Origin: Hyphomicrobiales bacterium
GTDB taxonomy: Bacteria > Pseudomonadota > Alphaproteobacteria > Rhizobiales > Xanthobacteraceae
Direction: 5' to 3'
Assembly (NCBI GenBank): GCA_017305715.1
Contig: JAFKKG010000021.1
Coordinates: forward strand, 1-64,000
Length of the DNA stretch: 64,000 nucleotides
Of this stretch, positions 58,273 to 64,000 are shown in pieces. A model generated the notes under the pieces. The model was not told the DNA's origin. It saw only the letters and a program-made list of their open reading frames with translations, and searched no databases. The position numbers and the translations under genes are program-made. How positions within the stretch are numbered: position 1 is the stretch's first letter; each line of letters opens with the position of its first letter.

Positions 58273-59346
58273 ATGATCGCCCGCACGTTCCTCACCGCCA
58301 TCGCGCTGCTCGCGGCCCAGGCCACGGCAGCGCTCGCGCAAGCCCGCCCCGACCTCATCGAGGCGCCCGCCTTGCGCGCGGCCGTCACGGTCACGGGCGA
58401 TCTGGTGCGGATCGGCGACATCATCGACAACGCCGGAAGCGCGGCGCAGATCGCGATCTACCGCGCGCCGGATCTGGGCACCACCGGCTCGCTGCCGGTC
58501 GCGCAGGTGCTCACCACGTTGCGGTCGCATCAGGTGATCGGTGTCGACACCCGCGACTTGAAGGAAATTTCGGTCACCCGTCTCGCCCGCACGCTCGCGG
58601 GCAAGGACATCGAAGCGCAGATCGCGCGCACGCTGGAGCGCAAGAACGGCCTCGGCGAGGCCGCCAATCTGAGCCTGACGTTCGACCGCGACCCCGGCGA
58701 TATCCGGCTGGACGCCTCCAACACCGGCGACATGCAGGCCACCATCACGCGCTTCGATCCGCGCAACGGACGCTTCGACGTCACCTTCGAAATCTCCAAC
58801 GAAAGCGGCACGGCGCCGACCAAGCTGCGCTTCACCGGCTCGGCGGTCGAGACCGTCGAGGCCGCGGTGCTGGCGCGCGGGATCGAGCGCAACGAAGTGC
58901 TGAAATCCTCCGACGTCATGATCGAACGTCGCCCGAAGGCCGAAGTCGGCAGCGACCCCGCCACGCGCGACCGCGCCGTCGGCATGCAGGCGCGTCGGCC
59001 GTTGCGCGCCGGTCAGGCCGTCAGGGTCGCCGATCTCGCCAAGCCGGACCTCGTGCAGCGCGACCAGAACGTCACGTTGATCTACGAGACCCCGGGCCTC
59101 TATCTCACCGTGCGCGGCAAGGCGCTGGAGAACGGCACCGAAGGCGACGTCGTCAATGTGATGAATTTGCAATCCAAGCGGACGATCTCCGGCACCGTCA
59201 CCGGCCGCGGCCAGGTGTCGATCACGGCCGCCGCGCCGCGCCCGGCGGCTGCCGCCGACGCCACCTCCTCGCTCGGCGCGTCCGGGCAAGCCGCCCCCGT
59301 TGCCGTCGCCAATGCCGGTTCGTCAGTCGCTCAAAAAGCCGAGTAA
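58273..59346 (+). CDS. flgA: Flagellar P-ring assembly chaperone FlgA
   Basis: 357 residues with a signal peptide (FLTAIALLAAQATAALAQA). An N-terminal module of about 120 residues (ALRAAVTVTGDLVRIGDIIDNAGSAA) precedes the SAF/FlgA C-terminal domain (VVLARGIERNEVLKSSDVMIERRP, then GMQARRPLRAGQAVRVADL and VTLIYETPGLYLTVRGKALENGTEGDVVNVMNLQSKRTISGTV). An Ala-rich C-terminal extension of about 35 residues is unusual. It lies 9 bases after flgG. Confidence 0.93.
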   Translation: MIARTFLTAIALLAAQATAALAQARPDLIEAPALRAAVTVTGDLVRIGDIIDNAGSAAQIAIYRAPDLGTTGSLPVAQVLTTLRSHQVIGVDTRDLKEISVTRLARTLAGKDIEAQIARTLERKNGLGEAANLSLTFDRDPGDIRLDASNTGDMQATITRFDPRNGRFDVTFEISNESGTAPTKLRFTGSAVETVEAAVLARGIERNEVLKSSDVMIERRPKAEVGSDPATRDRAVGMQARRPLRAGQAVRVADLAKPDLVQRDQNVTLIYETPGLYLTVRGKALENGTEGDVVNVMNLQSKRTISGTVTGRGQVSITAAAPRPAAAADATSSLGASGQAAPVAVANAGSSVAQKAE

Positions 59347-59351
59347 TGTAA

Positions 59352-60104
59352 ATGTCAGTTCCCCGTATCAACCGCTTCCTTCTCTCCGGCGCCCTGCTGG
59401 CGCTGGCAGCCCTCGCCAGCGGTTGCTCCTCGATCGACCGTCTCTCCCAGATCGGCGAGAAGCCGAAGCTGACGGAGATCGAGAATCCGACCACGCAGCC
59501 CGGCTACAAGCCGGTGCAGATGCCGATGCCGAAGCCCGAGCAGGCTTCCTACAATGCGAACTCGCTGTGGCGGAACGGTTCGCGTGCGTTCTTCCGCGAC
59601 CAGCGCGCCGCGCGCGTCGGCGACATCATGACCGTGACCGTCAACATCACCGACAAGGCCAACATCGCCAACGAGACCCAGCGCAGCCGCACCAACAAGG
59701 AAGACTCCGGCATTACCAACTTCATCGGAGCCCAGACGATCACGCAAGCCAACAAGATCCTGCCGGGCCGGATCCTGACCGCGGACTCCACGGCTTCCAG
59801 CGACGGCAAGGGGTCGGTCAACCGCCAGGAAGCGTTGCAGACCAACGTCGCCGCGGTGGTGACGCAGGTGCTGCCGAACGGCAATCTGGTGGTGGAAGGC
59901 AAGCAGGAGATCCGCGTCAACTTCGAAATCCGCGAACTGATCGTCGCCGGCATCGTGCGGCCGGAGGACATCCAGAGCGACAACACCATCGATTCCTCGA
60001 AGATCGCACAGGCCCGCATCGCCTATGGCGGCCGCGGCCAGATCACCGACATCCAGCAACCACGCTATGGCCAGCAAGTGATGGACGTGCTGCTGCCGTT
60101 CTGA
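59352..60104 (+). CDS. flgH: Flagellar L-ring lipoprotein FlgH
   Basis: 250 residues. The lipobox LAALASGCSS places the lipid on a cysteine near residue 25. The conserved body reads LWRNGSRAFFRDQRAARVGDIMTVTVNITDKANIANETQRSRT and VVTQVLPNGNLVVEGKQEIRVNFEIRELIVAGIVRPEDIQSDN, ending YGGRGQITDIQQPRYGQQVMDVLLPF. It forms the outer-membrane ring. It is last in the rightward unit, five bases after flgA. Confidence 0.97.
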   Translation: MSVPRINRFLLSGALLALAALASGCSSIDRLSQIGEKPKLTEIENPTTQPGYKPVQMPMPKPEQASYNANSLWRNGSRAFFRDQRAARVGDIMTVTVNITDKANIANETQRSRTNKEDSGITNFIGAQTITQANKILPGRILTADSTASSDGKGSVNRQEALQTNVAAVVTQVLPNGNLVVEGKQEIRVNFEIRELIVAGIVRPEDIQSDNTIDSSKIAQARIAYGGRGQITDIQQPRYGQQVMDVLLPF

Positions 60105-60161
60105 ATTTGATCACGAGCTCCCACACATCATCGCGAACCTAGGCGCGATGACGTGTACCAA

Positions 60162-60206
60162 CGCGGCCCTTGTCAGCTCCCCTGGCGAGGGCCGCGGTCG
60201 TTTCTG
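60162..60206 (+). terminator. Candidate terminator after flgH
   Basis: CGCGGCCCT and AGGGCCGCG form a 9-bp stem with a 17-base loop, followed by GTCGTTTCTG. The T run is weak. It marks the boundary between the GC-rich flagellar DNA and the AT-richer island. Confidence 0.45.
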
Positions 60207-60467
60207 ACAGATACCGACAGACTGAATGAAAACACCACTGTCTCGCAGATCGACCTGAAGGACTCGGGAATGCGCGAGAACATTGACACAGGGCTGACAC
60301 AGGCCTGTTCCGGCTTTGATCTAGAGTATCCCCGAAAGCGCGTGTGCAATTGCGGCTTTGAACGTAAGGGCGAATTTTTAGCATGGCCCGCCTTTTTTTG
60401 ACTGGCCTAACCGACGATCTCAATCCGGGTTGAAGAGGATGGCAACGTGGGGTAGCGTGCGGGATGA
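60207..60467. other. Left edge of the AT-richer island, no clear gene
   Basis: An 82-codon open frame (60153-60401) covers most of this but overlaps the terminator hairpin and lacks a ribosome site. The direct repeat TGACACAGG/TGACACAGG lies near 60285-60303. No recombinase or attachment site recognised. Confidence 0.35.
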
Positions 60468-60707
60468 AGACGCTCTGGCAGGTTCGACCATTTCACGCGA
60501 TCAGGCCCCTACTCGTTTGAAGTAGATGGCGACAAGATCAAATTCACTGCCGATCGTGAGGGCTATTTCGAATTCATCGGCGAGCCGCCCGCAGGACCGG
60601 GCATATTCGCCAACCGCATCGATGGAGAAAGGCAGACCGTAGCCATAGGCAGATATTCGAATCTACTTATGGCCGCCCCAACCAATATCGGAGATTTGCC
60701 GGAATGA
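60468..60707 (+). pseudogene. Start-less coding remnant upstream of the FkbH gene
   Basis: A 79-codon open stretch between stops reads in one frame: ...GPYSFEVDGDKIKFTADREG, YFEFIGEPPAGPGIFANRID, GERQTVAIGRYSNLLMAAPT, NIGDLPE then stop. The composition looks protein-like and soluble, but no ATG, GTG or TTG occurs in frame until near its end. ATGs in the two other frames just upstream (60439 and 60464) stop after 28 and 18 codons. A frameshift or decayed gene is likely. Its stop overlaps the next ATG (ATGA), as in a coupled operon. Confidence 0.5.
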
Positions 60708-60796
60708 CATTCTTCGAAGCACTATTCCTATCCATGGTGATATCTTATTTTATCGTATTGAATATTTGGTCTTATGAAGAAGGCCGGAAAGATTGA
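60704..60796 (+). CDS. 30-residue single-helix membrane peptide
   Basis: The ORF encodes MTFFEALFLSMVISYFIVLN followed by IWSYEEGRKD, one membrane helix with a charged C-terminus. Its start overlaps the preceding stop (ATGA) and it ends 21 bases before the FkbH-like gene, so it is placed as a coupled operon member. TCGGAGATTTGCC lies upstream. It is very short, so confidence rests on the context and on the clean hydrophobic pattern. Confidence 0.5.
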   Translation: MTFFEALFLSMVISYFIVLNIWSYEEGRKD

Positions 60797-60817
60797 ATTG
60801 GACTGGAGCCTGCCTCA

Positions 60818-62935
60818 GTGACTACCGAGATTATTTCGAACAACCCATTGTTTACATCCGCGTTAGCAACGGCGTCCAGACGGCAAGTCTGCGCCGATAT
60901 ACTCCGCAAAAACCATCGCGAAGCCGTTCAGGCGCTAATCAATGGCAATGGCAATGGCATCCCTAGGATCAACCGATTTGAAGATCCACCAGATGTGTTC
61001 GAATCTCGCGTCGGCGACGGCCTAAATCTCCTTATCGAACATCTAGAGGGACGGAAACATTTCGGCGAACTCTACGCCGGTCAGATTGCCATTGAACTTA
61101 TTCGACCAGAACTTCCATCCAGTGAAAATCTCGCTGTTTGTCGCGCTGCTGTGTCGCGCGACCTGGAGATACTTAGGAATCTTTTGGAGCCGCTCGCCGA
61201 GCGAGCAGACATTGATTACTTTGAGGCGCAATATCGAGATGCAACCGCGTCTTTAATAATCAATCCAACGCGGCACGTCAGAACACTTTTCGTCGGCGAT
61301 TGCTTGATGGCAGAAGTTGCCACCTTTCTTCTCGGGCCACTTGCGAAGGAAGGTATTTCGATAGACCCATTCCCAATTAATGCGCGGGACCCTCAGGGCC
61401 TAAAGCAGGCGCTGGATAATCTTTCCAACCAACAATACGACTTGATTTTCTTCAGCCCGTTCAGCCACGCCCGTATACAAGAGTTGGAGATTTTTGCCTC
61501 CCCCACCAAAGGACTCATCGCGCAGTCAGAGCTTAAGGCTACGGTGGACGGCCTCATAGAGCAAACTCGAGCACTTATCGACTACCTAAGCGGGCGGTTC
61601 GAGTGCCCTATTTTCATCAACAACGGAGCGTTCCTCCAGCGCACCCAGAGCATGGTAAAGTCGCTCTTAGGATCGGCCATCGGGGGACGTGCAGCATCAT
61701 ACGCTCGCAACCGGATCAATCAGTGGCTTGCCGATTACGTTTCGCTCCACAACAAGCAGACGTACCAGCACCTTTTCATCGTTGACGAAGATGCCATCGC
61801 CAGAGAGTACGGCCGGCGTCAATCGAGCCTGTTCCTTCATTCGTCACCGTTCCAGCACGCCACGGTATTCAGTCAAAAGATCGCGGAAGCATACCAGACC
61901 AGGATTTCGGTTGGTGCCGATATGATAGGAAGAAAACTGGTCATCTGCGATCTCGATAACACTATCTGGGATGGTGTTATCGGAGAAGGTGCTGTTTCTC
62001 ACTTCGGAGACCGCCAGAAGATACTAAAGCGACTTAAGGATACCGGCGGAATCGTGCTGTCTATCGCCTCAAAGAACGATCCCGCAAATGTCCACTTCCG
62101 CGGCGGGCTACTCTCGCTTGAAGACTTCGTATCCCCTCAGATTGGGTGGGGGACGAAGACGGCCTCGATCGCAAAAATAAGAGAAACGCTGAATCTTCAA
62201 ACCAAACACATGATATTTATCGACGACCGCGCTGACGAGCGATCCTTCGTTAAGGATTCCATCCCGGACATACTCGTCCTGGACGCCTGCGATCCTGAGA
62301 CGTGGACACGTCTGGCGATTTGGTCCGATCTAATCGAAGGCAGCTCTGATCTCGACCGAACGAAACTCTATCAAGAACAGGCACTGCGCGATGCTTCGGT
62401 TACTGTGGAGGCTACTGACCAAGACAAAGAGAATTCACTAAGGAAGCTCGGACTGGTCGTAACTATAGATACAGCATCTAAGCGCGACCTTAAGCGCGTT
62501 GCAGAATTGATAAATAGGACGAACCAGTGGAACCTCACCGGAGCGCGAACATCATTCGAGCAGATCAAGCGACTAAGCGACTCCGCAGACGCTGATATAG
62601 TGGTTGCTGCAGCCGCTGATCGCTTCGGAAACATGGGTACCGTGTGCGTTGCATTGGTACAGGCAACCGATTCGCAGGCCGTAATTTCTACCCTTGTTCT
62701 AAGCTGCCGAGTATTCGGATATGGCGTCGAAACTGCCGTGGTTGGTGAGATCGCCAAGAAATGGGCTCGTAGCAATGGACGAAGGTTAGTCGGCAAATAT
62801 CGCGCCACCAATCAGAATCACCTCTGCCGTAGCATGTATGCAGACCAGGGCTTTGTAGCCTCCGGAGAGGACTTCGTTTTGGAGGGCGAAATACCCGCTA
62901 TCCCACCATGGCTAGAAGTGAAATCCAACCTCTAG
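60818..62935 (+). CDS. FkbH-like HAD-IIIC / GNAT protein
   Basis: 705 residues from a GTG start with CTGGAGCC upstream. The N-terminal 370 residues resemble the SGNH-like part of large FkbH proteins. The HAD domain follows with KLVICDLDNTIWDGVIGEGA (catalytic D378 and D380), then SIASKNDPANV and MIFIDDRADER. The C-terminal acyltransferase-like domain has RTNQWNLTGARTSFEQI and CRVFGYGVETAVVGEIA. FkbH proteins load glyceryl units from 1,3-bisphosphoglycerate onto carrier proteins; no carrier or synthase gene is present here. Codons ATA, AGA and CTA are common, unlike the flagellar genes, indicating foreign origin. Confidence 0.87.
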   Translation: MTTEIISNNPLFTSALATASRRQVCADILRKNHREAVQALINGNGNGIPRINRFEDPPDVFESRVGDGLNLLIEHLEGRKHFGELYAGQIAIELIRPELPSSENLAVCRAAVSRDLEILRNLLEPLAERADIDYFEAQYRDATASLIINPTRHVRTLFVGDCLMAEVATFLLGPLAKEGISIDPFPINARDPQGLKQALDNLSNQQYDLIFFSPFSHARIQELEIFASPTKGLIAQSELKATVDGLIEQTRALIDYLSGRFECPIFINNGAFLQRTQSMVKSLLGSAIGGRAASYARNRINQWLADYVSLHNKQTYQHLFIVDEDAIAREYGRRQSSLFLHSSPFQHATVFSQKIAEAYQTRISVGADMIGRKLVICDLDNTIWDGVIGEGAVSHFGDRQKILKRLKDTGGIVLSIASKNDPANVHFRGGLLSLEDFVSPQIGWGTKTASIAKIRETLNLQTKHMIFIDDRADERSFVKDSIPDILVLDACDPETWTRLAIWSDLIEGSSDLDRTKLYQEQALRDASVTVEATDQDKENSLRKLGLVVTIDTASKRDLKRVAELINRTNQWNLTGARTSFEQIKRLSDSADADIVVAAAADRFGNMGTVCVALVQATDSQAVISTLVLSCRVFGYGVETAVVGEIAKKWARSNGRRLVGKYRATNQNHLCRSMYADQGFVASGEDFVLEGEIPAIPPWLEVKSNL

Positions 62936-63240
62936 CTAGGCCCCCGCTCGTAAATCCTGCCACCGGTGTCTACGACATGAGGCTCTCATATCGATTGTGC
63001 CGTTCCGGTCCAACCGACTACGTAATTTCCGGCTGACCCCCAAGACTGGCACATGGCTCAGCGGCTGGAAGTCGAGACGCCATTCCATGGAAACCTACGC
63101 GCACGGGTCGCATCGTCCGGAGACGCGCGCAAAAGCGCGCTCCTCAGCCGAGAGCGCTTGCTGGGTTGTCGGACCCCCATGGTGAGGAGCACGGCAACGC
63201 CGTACGTCTCGAACGCATGAAGCTTTCGAACCGGAACGTG
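62936..63240. other. Intergenic region at the right island edge
   Basis: About 300 bases with no supported gene. The right part (63174-63219) contains the CCATGGTGAGGAGC...GTCTCGAACGCATG element related to the repeat at 4442-4555. No integration signature seen. Confidence 0.45.
63174..63219. repeat. Copy of the CATGGTGAGGAGC repeat
   Basis: CCCCATGGTGAGGAGCACGG to CGTACGTCTCGAACGCATG, sharing its sequence and inverted-end structure with the element at 4520-4555. It marks the return to host-type DNA after the AT-richer island. Confidence 0.65.
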
Positions 63241-64000
63241 TCAGCCCGACTTTTGCGCGCGTCGTTTGCGGACCGGCGGCATCTCGTTGTACTCGCGCAG
63301 ATCGGTGGCGCCGGCGAACGCGGCTAACACCTTGTCGGCGGAAACCGCGCGGTTGCGGCCGGTATATTTGGCGGCATAGAGCGCCTGGTCCGCCTGCCCG
63401 AGCAGCCAATCCGAACGCGAATCCTCGTTCGGCACCAGCGTCGCAATGCCGATGCTCAGCGTCACGAAGGGCGGCACGTTTGGCGCGCCGTGCGGCAGTT
63501 TGACCCGCGCCAGCACATCGCGCAGCCGCTCGGCGAGCTTGCGCGCGCTTGTGCAATCGGTTTCGGGCATGATGATGGCGAATTCCTCGCCGCCATAGCG
63601 CGCCGACAGATCGGCCGGGCGAAACGCATTCTTGCCGATCACGTCCGCGACCGTCCGCAGACACTCGTCGCCCTTTTGATGGCCGTGCAGATCATTGTAG
63701 AGCTTGAAATGGTCGACGTCGCAAAGCAGCAGCGAGAGCGGCTTTTTGGTCCGCTGCGCCCGCGCCCATTCCATCGCGAGCGTCTGGTCGAACGAGCGGC
63801 GGTTGGCAAGGCCGGTCAGGCCGTCGCTCGCCGCCAGCGTCTGCAACGCCAGCTCGGCACGCTTCTGGTCGGTCATGTCGCGCAGCGTTTCGACCACCGC
63901 GATCAGCTTGCCGTCCTCGTCGTGGATCGGGCCGGCGTCGATGGCGAGGTATAATTGATTGCCGAGTTTCGGCATCACGCACCAGTTTTCGGCGGAAAAG
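63241..64000 (-). CDS. PAS-GGDEF diguanylate cyclase, 5' end beyond the window
   Basis: At least 253 residues are visible; the frame stays open through the right edge, so the start lies outside. A PAS/PAC end (FSAENWCVMPKLGNQLYLAI, then VVETLRDMTDQKRAELALQ) is followed by a GGDEF domain with DGLTGLANRRSFDQTLAMEW, LLLCDVDHFKLYNDLHGHQKGDECL and an intact active-site GGEEF (RYGGEEFAIIMPE). The enzyme should make cyclic di-GMP. Internal ATGs in this stretch are not the true start. Confidence 0.92.
   Translation of the reverse strand, partial: FSAENWCVMPKLGNQLYLAIDAGPIHDEDGKLIAVVETLRDMTDQKRAELALQTLAASDGLTGLANRRSFDQTLAMEWARAQRTKKPLSLLLCDVDHFKLYNDLHGHQKGDECLRTVADVIGKNAFRPADLSARYGGEEFAIIMPETDCTSARKLAERLRDVLARVKLPHGAPNVPPFVTLSIGIATLVPNEDSRSDWLLGQADQALYAAKYTGRNRAVSADKVLAAFAGATDLREYNEMPPVRKRRAQKSG

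Noticed and set aside
57364-59289. 641-codon antisense frame across flgG and flgA
   Set aside because: Overlaps certain genes; no family motif.
60153-60401. 82-codon frame after flgH
   Set aside because: Overlaps the candidate terminator and has no ribosome site or motif.

Overview
The window reads as chromosomal DNA of an alphaproteobacterium of the Bradyrhizobium/Rhodopseudomonas group. The evidence is high-GC coding sequence throughout most of it, a CckA-type hybrid kinase beside a flagellar cluster, CtrA-type boxes, and intergenic repeat families (hyphenated palindromes starting CGTCATTCCGGG, GGCGGATTACGCC-type and CCTCTCCCC-type elements) that I recognise from that group. No rRNA, tRNA, CRISPR array or complete insertion sequence was seen. 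Layout, 0-20 kb: a dispersed-repeat fragment; a class IV aminotransferase resembling (R)-selective amine transaminases; a translationally coupled pair of a GNAT/BioF2-like acyltransferase and a JmjC-cupin protein; NIPSNAP; a HicBA toxin-antitoxin pair; a FrnE-like DsbA protein; an XRE/MmyB regulator; and a nitric-oxide-response module. That module holds NsrR, a truncated haemoglobin, a 44-residue membrane peptide and a DUF6522-type protein around a perfect 27-bp palindrome. Next come a SET-domain protein with a lysine-rich repeat tail, secreted proteins including a PEP-CTERM protein, a coiled-coil membrane protein, and about 1.5 kb of rearranged DNA (13.54-15.10 kb) with duplicated 3' ends of two nearby genes and several direct and inverted repeats. 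An AT-richer secreted protein, a nitroreductase and an IlvD/Edd-family dehydratase follow. 20-31 kb: a TetR/WHG regulator diverges from a carotenoid-cleavage-type oxygenase. The same promoter and operator block recurs 4.5 kb away in front of two membrane-protein genes (the second YciB-like), so one regulator probably controls both units. Between them lie a PmtA-like methyltransferase and a two-component system; after them come class I fumarase, small secreted or membrane proteins, a GFA-family protein and a glutathione S-transferase. 31-39 kb: an MHYT-GGDEF-EAL protein, a double DUF3606 protein with a histone-H1-like tail, small secreted proteins (one BA14K-like), an amidohydrolase, a lectin-like protein, a Tim44-domain protein and a coiled-coil protein. 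39-60 kb is the flagellar region. One leftward arm runs flgB-flgC-fliE-fliQ-fliR-flhB and on to cckA; fliO-fliP run rightward. A second leftward arm runs fliL-fliM-DUF6468-motE and then a 1,267-residue TPR protein; flgF-flgG-flgA-flgH run rightward. CtrA-type sites lie before flgB, before the TPR gene, and (weaker) between fliL and flgF, which fits CckA-CtrA control of motility. 60-63 kb is an AT-richer insertion holding an FkbH-like HAD-IIIC/GNAT protein preceded by a 30-residue membrane peptide and a start-less coding remnant. The window ends inside a GGDEF diguanylate cyclase gene that runs off the right edge. The observations I rate highest are the paired TetR operators, the FkbH island with its tiny upstream genes, the NsrR module, the SET protein, and the MotE/TPR/CtrA arrangement.
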